From: Prochlorococcus sp. AG-363-G03
GTDB lineage: Bacteria; Cyanobacteriota; Cyanobacteriia; PCC-6307; Cyanobiaceae
Length of the DNA: 33,373 bases
Assembly: GCA_003280265.1 (NCBI GenBank)
Contig: QCFJ01000016.1
Coordinates: forward strand, 1 to 33,373
Direction of reading: 5' to 3'
In this document: piece after piece, positions 6,590 through 14,182 of the stretch
Numbering within the stretch: position 1 is the stretch's first letter
Layout: each line of letters begins with the position of its first letter
Made by a program: the position numbers and the translations under genes
The notes under the pieces: generated by a model
Told to the model about the DNA's origin: nothing
What the model saw: only the letters and a program-made list of their open reading frames with translations
Database searches by the model: none

Positions 6590-7108
6590 TTATTTAGCTG
6601 CTTCAGGTGCTTTTCTGGCTTTGCGTGCACGTCTAGCAGGTCTACCAGCACTTGGCTTAACAACTGCAGAAACCTCAGCTTTATCTTTAGCTGCAGCCTT
6701 TTTAGCTACTGGCTTTTTAGCTACTGCTTTCTTTGCTGTTGCCTTTTTAGCTACAGACTTTTTAGCTACTGCTTTTTTAGCTGTGGTTTTTTTTGCTGCA
6801 GCAGCTTTTGGAGCAGAGCCTTTACGTGTGCGATGAGAAAGAATTAAAGCCCATTCATCAGCGCTAATATTTGCTGGCTTATTTCCATGAACCTCAGACA
6901 CTTTAGCTGCTTTTTCGATATCTTTAATTAGGTTTTTCCAAGAAGCTGCGTAACGTTTATCAGACTGAGATTTAGCACCGCTTTCAACAAGGGTTTCAAC
7001 GACTTGAGAAGCAGTAACCTTCTTACGACGTCTGTTAAAGATCTCCTTTTGCAAGGTAGCAATCAAGGCATCACCTTTAGCACTAACTTTGATGGATAAC
7101 TGAGACAT
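6590..7108 (-). CDS. Histone-H1-like DNA-binding protein, copy A (172 aa)
   Basis: Residues 1-95 form a compact domain (MSQLSIKVSAKGDALIATLQ through SHRTRK), including a basic KEIFNRRRKKVTASQVVETL segment that could be a ribbon-helix-helix or similar DNA-binding fold. Residues 96-145 are an H1-like tail of AKK/VAKK repeats. The C-terminus (SAGRPARRARKARK) has an AT-hook-like GRP core among basic residues. The second copy at 17517-18134 has a nearly identical N-terminal domain. Nucleoid compaction or DNA protection is inferred from composition, not shown. Confidence 0.85.
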   Translation of the reverse strand: MSQLSIKVSAKGDALIATLQKEIFNRRRKKVTASQVVETLVESGAKSQSDKRYAASWKNLIKDIEKAAKVSEVHGNKPANISADEWALILSHRTRKGSAPKAAAAKKTTAKKAVAKKSVAKKATAKKAVAKKPVAKKAAAKDKAEVSAVVKPSAGRPARRARKARKAPEAAK

Positions 7109-7225
7109 AACTCAATAATTACTTTCTTAATACATCTATCACACATAGGGTATTAAATTCAATAGTCAATGGTTAATCGACTACTAAATTTTCATATATC
7201 TATCAATATAATTAAAGTAACACCT

Positions 7226-7309
7226 TCAAATAATTGGATCTTGACTATAAAGCCATATCAAGTAGGGGAGAGAAAAGCCAAAAACTAATGCAAAAACAAT
7301 GCTAGTCAA
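7226..7309 (-). CDS. Possible 27-aa membrane peptide
   Basis: A minus-strand frame reads LLALLTSIVFALVFGFSL then PYLIWLYSQDPII, a good membrane helix with a polar end. The only usable start is TTG at 7309, and the frame is closed by TGA a few codons upstream. It lies 75 bases downstream of the minus-strand gene pair at 7385-7749 and could belong to that unit. The hydrophobic pattern is suggestive, but length and start are weak. Confidence 0.3.
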   Translation of the reverse strand: MTSIVFALVFGFSLPYLIWLYSQDPII

Positions 7310-7384
7310 TAAAGCTAATAGACCTCATATGCAGATCAAAGATGGCATGGTAACAGTAATAAGCAAATTGATCTATTCAAAGTG

Positions 7385-7552
7385 TCAGGCCAACTCTGAA
7401 CACCAACCAATCTCTTTCTCTCGTTGCCGCATCCAAAGAAGACAACGTGAAATCAAATGGTCACCAAGAGGAATAAAACGACGATGAACATGACACGGAA
7501 GAATTGTTCTGCAATGCTTGTCACTGGAATAATTGAAATGTTGACATGTCAT
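7385..7552 (-). CDS. Cys/His/Arg-rich microprotein (55 aa)
   Basis: The frame starts at ATG (MTCQHFNYSSDKHCRTILPC) and continues HVHRRFIPLGDHLISRCLLW, ending in GWCSELA. It has five Cys and four His in 55 residues, enough for a zinc or iron-sulfur site. The ATG overlaps the stop of the upstream gene as ATGA, a 4-base overlap typical of coupled translation. The frame also stays open upstream with TCSACVC, so an earlier start is conceivable, but no start codon is seen. Family unknown; a plus-strand frame across the same bases is judged a shadow. Confidence 0.65.
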   Translation of the reverse strand: MTCQHFNYSSDKHCRTILPCHVHRRFIPLGDHLISRCLLWMRQREKEIGWCSELA

Positions 7553-7749
7553 GCAAACGCAAGCTGAACATGTTTTTTTGAAAATCCCTTTCTCAAGGAA
7601 TTGCCACTCTTCTTCTTAACCGAAGATCTGATCGGTGAAAGTTTCTTTGGGGTGAGTCGTAGACATTGGCCAATTCCAATAGGTTGGGCTACGGCAGATA
7701 CCCATTCTTCAGCCTTAAAGACAGCATATGGGGAAGCAGATAAAGTCAT
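7549..7749 (-). CDS. Basic small protein (66 aa), coupled to next gene
   Basis: ATG start preceded by TCTAGGTAA. The first half (SPYAVFKAEEWVSAVAQPIG) is mixed. The second half is strongly basic (LTPKKLSPIRSSVKKKSGNS and SLRKGFSKKHVQ), as in RNA- or DNA-binding proteins. The stop codon TGA overlaps the ATG of the 55-aa Cys/His-rich gene by four bases, so the two are likely one operon. Family unknown. Nucleic-acid binding is inferred from charge only. Confidence 0.6.
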   Translation of the reverse strand: MTLSASPYAVFKAEEWVSAVAQPIGIGQCLRLTPKKLSPIRSSVKKKSGNSLRKGFSKKHVQLAFA

Positions 7750-7949
7750 TTACCTAGAGCAGTACACATGTACTAACAAGAATCAATAGGTAATGTCAAG
7801 TCATATATTTCAAAACATCTAAAATATGTCGCTTGCAAGACCAAAAATCGAATAAACAAAATGCTCAAACACCATGAATATTTCAAGGATATAAAGGCTA
7901 ATTAAAAATAATTAAACTGATAGGTCCACCACAAAACAAAATAAGAAAT

Positions 7950-7974
7950 AAAAAAGCCCTCATCTCATGAGGGC
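7950..7974 (-). terminator. Strong intrinsic terminator, minus strand
   Basis: GCCCTCAT-CTC-ATGAGGGC is a perfect 8-bp stem with a 3-base loop. On the minus strand it is followed directly by six T (complement of 7950-7955). The nearest upstream sequence on that strand has no reading frame, so it probably ends a small RNA. Confidence 0.8.
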
Positions 7975-7992
7975 AAAATAAACTGCTGAAGG

Positions 7993-8007
7993 ATCCCCAT
8001 CACCCAG
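7993..8007. repeat. 15-base direct repeat, copy 1
   Basis: ATCCCCATCACCCAG occurs here and again, without change, at 8139-8153. In this copy it is embedded in GCTGAAGGATCCCCATCACC then CAGCTTTT, so weak GCTG/CAGC pairing around it is possible. The C-rich core could pair with G-rich ribosome binding sites if transcribed. Confidence 0.6.
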
Positions 8008-8138
8008 CTTTTCAAAAATAATAATCAAATCAATCAGATTAGGCAACATTAAAGCACCATATGTTTTATCTCGGGCTTAAATGAACACCATCTGTGGGGG
8101 GGGGGTTGATTTATATGAGAAATAGGGTTAGAAATAGT

Positions 8139-8153
8139 ATCCCCATCACCCAG
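8139..8153. repeat. 15-base direct repeat, copy 2
   Basis: Identical to 7993-8007. The last base of this copy is the first base of the terminator stem at 8153, so the repeat sits directly 5' of the terminator in a plus-strand transcript. This is where the seed region of many small RNAs lies. Confidence 0.6.
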
Positions 8154-8185
8154 ACCCGTAGGACACCATGCCTAGGGTCTTTTTT
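8153..8185 (+). terminator. Strong intrinsic terminator, plus strand
   Basis: GACCC-G-TAGG pairs with CCTA-GGGTC (9 bp with one bulged G) around an 8-base loop, and six T follow at 8180-8185. No plus-strand gene precedes it within 400 bases, so it most likely ends a non-coding RNA. Confidence 0.8.
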
Positions 8186-8463
8186 ATTGGAAAACCTTTT
8201 ATAGAGGTATTTCGACAATATTAAGCATATAGGAACTGTGGAAAACTTTTGTTATTTGAATGAATTTGCGAGATACAAAAATTTGCCCTTACCTATATCT
8301 TCGGAAAAGTAGCTTATAAAGGTTTAAAAACGATTAATTGAAAAATCTTCTCAATTAAGTAAAAAGGTTCTAAATCTGTTAATTGATAGGAAAAAGACAA
8401 TTGCACTAAAGAAATTAAATCTATCGAATAAATCCAGTAGAAATCTTTATGTGATTACACAAA

Positions 8464-9324
8464 ATGATTGATCTCAAAAGAAATAGCAAAAAAGAACCAA
8501 TTGAAGCCACAGGCCTTCGAAGTCGTAAGTCTTCTCTGTATAAGCCAAATCAACAAGAAGATTTCAAAATTAGTAGAGGTCGTTTCTCAAATTTTCTGAC
8601 GTGTCAAAGGTGCTTTTATCTCGATAGAGTAAGAGGTCTTGATCCTCCAGGTACACCAGGTTGGACTCTCAATGAAACCACTGACCTATTATTAAAAAAA
8701 GAATTTGACGATTGCAGACAAAAGCAGGTTCCACACAGAATATTTGTCTCTAATGGACTATCTCATGTAGTTCCATTTGATCATCCTGAAATAGATAACT
8801 GGAGAAACTCACTTCATCGGGGACTAATGCATCGTTACAAAGATACCGGCATAATTTTGACTGGAGGTGTAGACGATATTTGGCAAGACACTATTACAAG
8901 ACAACTAATAATTGTGGATTACAAATCACAAGCAAAAAACGGACGAGTTGATAAGAAAGAATATTTAAAGGATCCTTTTCACGAGGCCTATAAAATTCAA
9001 ATGGACTTTTATGCTTACTTACTCTCGGGGATGGGTTTTAGTGTTCATCCAATATCATATTTTCTAGTTTGCAATGCAAAAAGGGATGAAGATGAATTTA
9101 ATAAGACCATGCGTTTTGATGAATATCTTGTTCCCTATAAATGGAGCAATGATTGGATAGAGAGTCGACTAGATGAAATGGTCTCACTAATGAATCAATC
9201 AGAGATTCCAGAATCAAATCCTTCATGCAAGAACTGCGCCTATGCAGATCAATATTCGAAAATACTATTTTCAGGAAATTCAAGTAAAAAAGAAATTACA
9301 CAAGGAACTTTGCCATTATTTTAA
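8464..9324 (+). CDS. PD-(D/E)XK nuclease of RecB/Cas4-like type (286 aa)
   Basis: The nuclease core motifs are present in order: GGVDDIW at residues 134-140 (motif II Asp), LIIVDYKSQ at 148-156 (motif III D-x-K) and QMDFYAYLL at 179-187 (the Q-x-x-x-Y helix of RecB-family nucleases). Two Cys pairs flank the core: C47-x-x-C50 in LTCQRC and C255-x-x-C258 in PSCKNC. This matches the cysteine staple that holds an iron-sulfur cluster in AddB-type and Cas4-type nucleases, although the 2+2 spacing differs from classical Cas4 (1+3). The C-terminus GTLPLF resembles a clamp-binding-type peptide, which is speculative. No CRISPR or cas gene is nearby. An SRAP gene follows 57 bases downstream with no terminator between. 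DNA end processing or repair is the likely role. Confidence 0.85.
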   Translation: MIDLKRNSKKEPIEATGLRSRKSSLYKPNQQEDFKISRGRFSNFLTCQRCFYLDRVRGLDPPGTPGWTLNETTDLLLKKEFDDCRQKQVPHRIFVSNGLSHVVPFDHPEIDNWRNSLHRGLMHRYKDTGIILTGGVDDIWQDTITRQLIIVDYKSQAKNGRVDKKEYLKDPFHEAYKIQMDFYAYLLSGMGFSVHPISYFLVCNAKRDEDEFNKTMRFDEYLVPYKWSNDWIESRLDEMVSLMNQSEIPESNPSCKNCAYADQYSKILFSGNSSKKEITQGTLPLF

Positions 9325-9381
9325 GAACGCTAATAGTTTTAAAAATGATTTTGATCAAAAGGCGTCTAAAGGTTTAATGGG

Positions 9382-10020
9382 ATGTGCGGAAGATATCAGC
9401 TATTAACAAAATTTATAAATTTACCTGATCTTTTAAAAAAAGATGTGCCAAGAGGATTGAGTCAAAATTATGAACCACAAATATTAATCAAACCAGGTTC
9501 TCCAGTTCTTGTTCTTAAGAATGAAGGCAAGACACAAACATCAATAATGCTATGGGGGTTTATATCTGAGTGGAGTAAAGACCCTTTTGACAACACAAAG
9601 CCAAAGCCATTTAACGCGAGATCAGAAAGTATTGAAGAGAAGAAACTTTTTCGTGCAAGCTGGAGGCATAAGAGATGTTTGATACCAGCCAGTGGTTTTC
9701 TAGAAAAAGGTCACCTAATAGGAAGAAAAGATTCTCAAACTTTCTGGTTAGGAGGACTTTGGAATCGATGGATGTCTAAAGAAGGATGTGAACTAGAGAG
9801 CTGTTGTGTGCTAACGACCGAACCAAATGATTTAGTCAAACAATTTCATAACCGTATGCCCGTTATTATTCCAAATGGGCTAGAAGAAGAATGGATCTCT
9901 TCAGTTAAAAATGCTCAAGACCTTAAAGCTTTAAAACCACTAATGACTAAATGGGACCCAGAAGAATGGAAAGCCGAGCCAATAAACAAAACTAATGCCG
10001 ACCAATTATCCTTCCTATAA
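9382..10020 (+). CDS. SRAP-domain abasic-site protein (YedK/HMCES-type, 212 aa)
   Basis: SRAP proteins form a thiazolidine crosslink to abasic sites in single-stranded DNA through Cys2, after Met removal. Here the protein begins M-C2-G-R-Y, so the start is fixed. Other family residues are present: Asn78 in FNARSE, Glu108 in IPASGFLEKG (normally GFYEW, so the usual Trp is replaced) and His156 in HNRMPVII. The length of about 210 aa is standard. The gene lies 57 bases after a RecB/Cas4-like nuclease in the same direction, and a terminator follows it, so the two probably form a DNA damage operon. I did not find an obvious LexA box upstream by eye. Confidence 0.92.
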   Translation: MCGRYQLLTKFINLPDLLKKDVPRGLSQNYEPQILIKPGSPVLVLKNEGKTQTSIMLWGFISEWSKDPFDNTKPKPFNARSESIEEKKLFRASWRHKRCLIPASGFLEKGHLIGRKDSQTFWLGGLWNRWMSKEGCELESCCVLTTEPNDLVKQFHNRMPVIIPNGLEEEWISSVKNAQDLKALKPLMTKWDPEEWKAEPINKTNADQLSFL

Positions 10021-10034
10021 AATCAAGATAAAAA

Positions 10035-10059
10035 AAGGGCCTATACGAGCCCTTATTTT
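10035..10059. terminator. Intrinsic terminator, probably bidirectional
   Basis: AAGGGC-(8-base loop)-GCCCTT with ATTTT after it on the plus strand and a T-run (complement of 10031-10036) on the minus strand. It sits between the SRAP gene and the convergent microprotein gene and can end both. Confidence 0.7.
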
Positions 10060-10073
10060 ATAAGATCAGGACT

Positions 10074-10247
10074 TCAATGATCGTGATGCAATTCTGCCGA
10101 GTTAGGCATTTCATGGGCAGATGACAATTTCTTCAATGATTGAGATCCACAAATAGCAGACAGAGCGATCACAACCAAGGATGCAGTGCTTAACAATTGA
10201 AGCACTATCGGGAGATGTGAATTAATTCTTTCTCTAAAGGTAGTCAT
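10074..10247 (-). CDS. Membrane microprotein with His-rich tail (57 aa)
   Basis: ATG frame: a short charged N-terminus (MTTFRERINSHLP), one membrane helix (IVLQLLSTASLVVIALSAI, about residues 14-32) and a polar tail ending AELHHDH. The three His and one Asp at the end could bind a metal ion. It converges on the SRAP gene and shares the terminator between them. Ribosome binding site weak. Family unknown. Confidence 0.6.
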   Translation of the reverse strand: MTTFRERINSHLPIVLQLLSTASLVVIALSAICGSQSLKKLSSAHEMPNSAELHHDH

Positions 10248-10629
10248 TTGGGAAGTTAATTAACACTCCATTCAAACAAAAAGAATAAGCACCGTCCATA
10301 GCTTGAATATTATGAACTAAATAGCTAAAAGCAAAAAAATAAGCATAAATAAATTTAGTCCTACTGTTAAGAGTGATGTACTTGGTTTAAATTTATTAGC
10401 CAAAACTAGGAACACACTCTCTTATTGATTTCTAATTATGACCTAAATATTTAAAAGTCTCATAAGATACATAATGAAAATTAGATATTGAAAGAAAGCA
10501 TATGAAAAAATAAATGTACAATTAAACCAATAATTAACTCAAAACTACTCATGGATGACCAATTAATAAACCCTAAAACCACTAGACATAGGATATCTGA
10601 TTAAAATTATCCAAACAAAATTAATTGTA
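10248..10629. other. Intergenic region, nothing recognised
   Basis: About 380 very AT-rich bases between two divergently oriented genes. It should hold the promoters of both. I see no open frame with coding character, no strong hairpin and no repeat. Confidence 0.5.
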
Positions 10630-11133
10630 ATGGACGGAAATAAAATGGATCTTCCTTCTCTAGACAAGCTTAAAGAATTAGAAAAAAGTGCAAGAGTAGA
10701 TGGGAGTGGCATTGAATTTGACTCTCTATTAGGACTATGGAGATTTAATTCAGTTTGGAAGCAGGGCTCAGATACAGAAGACACGATTTCAAGCACTTTG
10801 CTACAGGTTCTTTCAGCCAGTCTAGAGTTGAAGAAGGATACACAGAATCCAGAAGAAGAGAAATTTACTATCGCCAACGCAATTAAATTTGGATTACTAA
10901 CTCTGAGATTCAGTGGTTACGCAAATTTAGAAAGGAAGCAACCATTATTACCTTTTTCTTTTGATTGCATTCAAATAAAACTAGCTTCATTTTCTATTCT
11001 AAAGAGATCTCTACCGGCACCTGATCAAAAGAAGAGGCCGTTTTTTGCACTAATAGCTATTGACCCAAATGGTAAATGGTTGTCAGCAAGGGGAAAGGGT
11101 GGAGGACTTGCTCTATGGGTAAAAGATAAATAA
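10630..11133 (+). CDS. PAP/fibrillin-like protein (167 aa)
   Basis: The block LLGLWRFNSVWKQG at about residues 34-47 resembles the start of the plastid-lipid-associated (fibrillin) domain, where the conserved L-x-G-x-W-x-L-x-Y is found. Later strands include FSFDCIQIKLASFSIL and a C-terminal Gly-rich GKWLSARGKGGGLALWV. Fibrillins are lipocalin-like proteins associated with thylakoid and carotenoid lipids. The match is partial and the protein is shorter than the clear family member at 18711-19463, so I give this as a likely relative rather than a firm assignment. Confidence 0.65.
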   Translation: MDGNKMDLPSLDKLKELEKSARVDGSGIEFDSLLGLWRFNSVWKQGSDTEDTISSTLLQVLSASLELKKDTQNPEEEKFTIANAIKFGLLTLRFSGYANLERKQPLLPFSFDCIQIKLASFSILKRSLPAPDQKKRPFFALIAIDPNGKWLSARGKGGGLALWVKDK

Positions 11134-11251
11134 GCTACCAGCTTTGAAATACCTTAGATATTTTGTTCAGAAAACTATCCTAATAATATTTGTAATAACC
11201 AATATCTTCTTAAATAAATTAATAAGCAAATGTCACAAAGATGTAGTGACA

Positions 11252-11449
11252 TCAAACGATAACTTTATTTCTCAGAGAAATCCTTTCAATAGAATTTGGA
11301 TGCTCTCGTACAAATTTATTGAACTCAATAGCTAATTGTCTAGCTTCAAAAGCATCAATAGCATAAAATCCTAACTCATGTCTTTTGTTAGCTAAATCTC
11401 GGTAGCTAACAGAGTATCTTTTGCAGGATGTAATTGGTCTTGAGGACAT
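11252..11449 (-). CDS. Small soluble protein of unknown function (65 aa)
   Basis: I start the gene at the internal ATG (11447-11449), giving MSSRPITSCKRYSVSYRDLA and then a segment with FYAIDAFEARQLAIEFNKFV. A TTG start at 11485 would add 12 hydrophobic residues; it has a better GAGGGAAG site, so this remains open. The sequence resembles small beta-alpha proteins (YSV-Y-x-D, then A-x-D-A-F-E-A-R-Q-x-A), as in DUFs where a strand is followed by an amphipathic helix, but I cannot name the family. Confidence 0.6.
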   Translation of the reverse strand: MSSRPITSCKRYSVSYRDLANKRHELGFYAIDAFEARQLAIEFNKFVREHPNSIERISLRNKVIV

Positions 11450-12198
11450 TTTTTCAAAATTCGATAATACAAATATTAAAAACAACTACTTCCCTCTGAA
11501 TGAAATCTACCGAACAACATTTAGACAGGAAACCGAATCTAAATTCTGTTAAAGATTTAGACCCACTAGATCACAGATAAGATCAGACCTAAATACTTGA
11601 TGAAAATAAGCTCTAAAGAATGAAAGCTAAACTATTTATAGAGATTTTACAATAATTTTAAAAGACGTAAAATAAGTAGGTACGTAGGTACATATATAAA
11701 GAATTATCAGAAAAACTAATTACATTAATAATTTTTACTTTTTATATTTGGTATTTCTCCCTACATACTGTCAATAAATAAAAAGTTAACTTTTAATTGT
11801 TTTCAGATTTAATTAAAGTTATGACTTTAGATATTTACAAAGCGATTGTTAAAGCATCCGAGCAAGGAAATTTATGGGGACTCACTCGAACTGATTACTA
11901 ACTATGTTTAAATTTACCAAATTTAAGTTTATTCAGCTCATTATATTAAGGATCTACCAATCCTAATTTTTTTTATAGGAATAATCTCAATACCCATTGA
12001 ATTATCTTTTTCAATTTAAATTTTTTAACATCTAATATCTCTACACAAAAAATTTCGTTTTGGTAGAGAAATAATTAATCAATATGTGCAACCATGAAAA
12101 TCTAAATAAACACTACTTTTAAACAGATTGAATGGCTAAAATAGTAAAAATCTGGTATTTGACTATGGCGATTCCATAGTTAAATGGCCTGTGTTTGA
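11450..12198. other. Long AT-rich intergenic region
   Basis: About 750 bases with no convincing gene. The only frame with protein-like composition is 11821-11901 (26 aa, MTLDIYKAIVKASEQGNLWG). Its ATG has no clear ribosome binding site, and it may be a remnant or a microprotein. No strong hairpin, direct repeat or tRNA-like fold was seen. The low coding density here compared with its surroundings suggests either decay of former genes or undetected RNA. Confidence 0.4.
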
Positions 12199-12510
12199 TT
12201 AGGCAGCTTTAAACTGATCACTACTGTTGTCGGTCCATGTCCAAGCAGACTTCTCCATTGTGGATAGATCGACTCTGTGGCTCGCCATCCAGTCTCCATT
12301 GGCTTCTATAAATTTCTCAATATTACCCTCTGGGTGCTGATGTATAACAATTATTTTTTGAGGGTCATCATCACTACAACCTCTGTACAAGGGCTGAATA
12401 TTAAACTCTCTATGCCTTCTGGTAGCATCTTTGCTGTCGAAGATTGCAGCCCACTCATCAAAGGTGCTTTCAACCTTAAAAGTAAAAACTGAGGTGACAG
12501 TAGAAGACAT
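12199..12510 (-). CDS. DUF3764-like protein (103 aa)
   Basis: The pattern of a beta strand (VTSVFTFKVESTFDEWAAIF), the NIQPLYRGCSDDDPQKIIVI stretch and a helix-strand end (WMASHRVDLSTMEKSAWTWT) matches my recollection of the DUF3764 family of small cyanobacterial proteins with a ferredoxin-like or ABM-like fold. The length is right. No catalytic residues are known for the family. The gene stands alone on the minus strand. Confidence 0.7.
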   Translation of the reverse strand: MSSTVTSVFTFKVESTFDEWAAIFDSKDATRRHREFNIQPLYRGCSDDDPQKIIVIHQHPEGNIEKFIEANGDWMASHRVDLSTMEKSAWTWTDNSSDQFKAA

Positions 12511-12615
12511 CTAAAATCTTTTAATATGGGCAAACCATACCCAAACAAAACAAAACTGACTAACAGTTGTTGTAAAAACTAGATAAATAAGAAAACTTTC
12601 TGCTAGAAATAGCTA

Positions 12616-12837
12616 ATGCAGATACCAAGAAAAACCCTCAAACGAATCATCAACTTAATTGTTGTTCTAATCGTTGCCATTGTTGGATTCATCAAAGTAA
12701 AGCACCCATTTAGTTATTTAATTGGAGTGCCTGTTACCAGTTGGGTCGTTTATCTTTTATGTAATGCCATGTGCACAGATATTCTTTTTGGAGAAACATT
12801 AGGTTGTTCAGAAAAAAGTATTTACAAGGAGGAATAA
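12616..12837 (+). CDS. Small two-helix membrane protein (73 aa)
   Basis: ATG start. A basic N-terminus (QIPRKTLKR) precedes a membrane helix at about residues 11-26 and a second at about 31-48. Three Cys lie near the C-terminus (LLCNAMCTDILF and GCSEK). The positive-inside rule gives an N-in hairpin. Family unknown. Confidence 0.7.
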   Translation: MQIPRKTLKRIINLIVVLIVAIVGFIKVKHPFSYLIGVPVTSWVVYLLCNAMCTDILFGETLGCSEKSIYKEE

Positions 12838-12994
12838 GCTAACTAAGAATTAAAACTTTCTCAATAAGTGAAGAGAACCAGATCACCATAACCTGAAAAG
12901 TACATGCAAAGATAAACTCAAGTTAAGATAACGAATAAATCATAAAATTAGTCTTGACCACTCAAAATAACAAAATGATATTTGCTTTACTCAG

Positions 12995-13912
12995 TTGGAA
13001 ATAATCTTTCTTTTAGCTGAATTAATACCATGTCTTTTAATAGGCTATTTACTAGGACGATTTAAAAAAGATTTATCCCTAACGATATCTCGTCCTTTAA
13101 TGAGCTATGGAATTCCTATCAGCTTGATGGGGATATTACTTAAGTCTGGACTTGAATTCCCTTTGATACAATCTGCGGCTTTAGCACTGGTAGCTATTGG
13201 CTTTTTAATGACTCTATTAAATTGCCTTCCTGGTATAAAAAACTTAATACCTAACAGATCTCTTCAATTAGGTAGTGCATTCGGAAATACTGGGTATTTC
13301 GGAATACCAGTTTCACTAGCACTGCTTCCAAATCATGCTTTGATTTACAGCATAGGTTTTGACCTTGGTGCGACATTAGTAATTTGGAGTATCGGTCCAA
13401 TACTGATAACAGATCCTTCAAAAGTTTTAAGTTCTAATAGATACTGGCAGAATTTCATAAAAGCAATCTTTAGAAGCCCTGCTGTAAAAGGACTCATTGG
13501 CGCATTAATTGTTCATTCATCACAATGGAATGAACAATTAACAGCCTTACTATGGATACCTTCAAGGGTTGTAATTGTTTTAGCACTTGTAATCGTTGGA
13601 ATGCGTCTAAGTTGGTTGAGGAAAGCAAATCTCTCAAGAATAAAAATCCAAATAACATCCATAAAAAATGCTTTAATCATGAAACTGGTTGGATTGCCAG
13701 TCATTATGTTGATCATTTCCTCAGCGATCAGATTACCCAACGTCATGCGAGAGGCATTAGTACTTCAATCAGCTGCGCCAACAGCAATATCTGTCTTACT
13801 AATATCCCAAGCAGCGTCAAGAGATGAAGATGAAGCCACATCGCTTGTTGTCTTAAGTACGATTATCGCGCTCATATCAATCCCTGCTTGGCTGATGATT
13901 TTAAGATTGTAA
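12995..13912 (+). CDS. AEC-family transporter (auxin efflux carrier type, 305 aa)
   Basis: The protein has about ten hydrophobic segments in two halves, typical of AEC carriers. It carries the characteristic GSAFGNTGYFGIPVSLALLP segment at about residues 93-112 and a C-terminal VLQSAAPTAISVLLISQAAS, both hallmark AEC stretches around the helix crossover. The length is usual for bacterial members. The frame starts at TTG (12995); an ATG at 12975 is out of frame and closes after nine codons. Bacterial AEC substrates vary (malate, malonate and others), so none is assigned. No partner gene is adjacent. Confidence 0.9.
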   Translation: MEIIFLLAELIPCLLIGYLLGRFKKDLSLTISRPLMSYGIPISLMGILLKSGLEFPLIQSAALALVAIGFLMTLLNCLPGIKNLIPNRSLQLGSAFGNTGYFGIPVSLALLPNHALIYSIGFDLGATLVIWSIGPILITDPSKVLSSNRYWQNFIKAIFRSPAVKGLIGALIVHSSQWNEQLTALLWIPSRVVIVLALVIVGMRLSWLRKANLSRIKIQITSIKNALIMKLVGLPVIMLIISSAIRLPNVMREALVLQSAAPTAISVLLISQAASRDEDEATSLVVLSTIIALISIPAWLMILRL

Positions 13913-13975
13913 AAAGTTAACAACTATCGCCTTTTAACTCAGTTTGTCTAAGTTATAAGAAATACAATTTTTTTA

Positions 13976-14176
13976 ATGACCTCAGCTACAGCAACAAAAG
14001 CGACAGCAAAGAAAACAGTGGCAGTAAAATCATCCGCAGTAAAATCTCAATCAATTTATTCATCAACCCAATCAAGATTTGCCAGTTCAAAGCTAATTCA
14101 AAACCTAGGTTCATCTAATGATGGGGTTCAATTCGATTTTTCAAGTTCGTTAAGAACTGCATTTGGAAGGGACTAA
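13976..14176 (+). CDS. Small Ser/Ala/Lys-rich protein (66 aa)
   Basis: The N-terminal third (MTSATATKATAKKTVAVKSS) is low-complexity Ala/Thr/Lys, similar in style to the tails of the two H1-like proteins. The remainder (SRFASSKLIQNLGSSNDGVQ then FDFSSSLRTAFGRD) looks more ordered. It opens a run of nine or more tiny plus-strand genes, with the next start 6 bases after its stop. Nucleic-acid association is possible but not demonstrable. Confidence 0.65.
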   Translation: MTSATATKATAKKTVAVKSSAVKSQSIYSSTQSRFASSKLIQNLGSSNDGVQFDFSSSLRTAFGRD

Positions 14177-14182
14177 AAGGAT

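Larger units (their letters stand above)
7790..8463. other. Gene-free region, candidate non-coding RNA locus
   Basis: No convincing reading frame lies in these 670 bases. They hold a strong minus-strand terminator (7950-7974), a strong plus-strand terminator (8153-8185), a 15-base perfect direct repeat at 7993-8007 and 8139-8153, and a run of ten G at 8096-8105. Two terminators facing outward with no gene between or before them imply short non-coding transcripts on one or both strands. The right-hand 270 bases should also contain the promoter of the nuclease gene at 8464. I could not place it with confidence. Confidence 0.5.

Noticed and set aside
6541-6590. tRNA-like stem GAGAGG/CCTCTC
   Set aside because: No cloverleaf, acceptor stem or T-loop sequence accompanies it; it reads better as a terminator hairpin.
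6543-6836. 97-codon plus-strand frame opposite the H1-like gene
   Set aside because: It is the complement of the AKK-repeat tail; its Ala/Phe/Leu repeats follow from the repeated codons of the real gene.
7299-7487. 62-codon plus-strand frame
   Set aside because: The minus-strand frame over the same bases has an ATGA overlap with its neighbour and a Cys/His pattern, so this one is judged a shadow.
8464-9324. Possible Cas4 of a CRISPR system
   Set aside because: No repeats, cas1 or other cas genes are present in the window; the Cys spacing also differs from Cas4.
13513-13827. Two frames inside the AEC transporter gene on both strands
   Set aside because: The AEC protein is continuous and well recognised; these are out-of-phase shadows.
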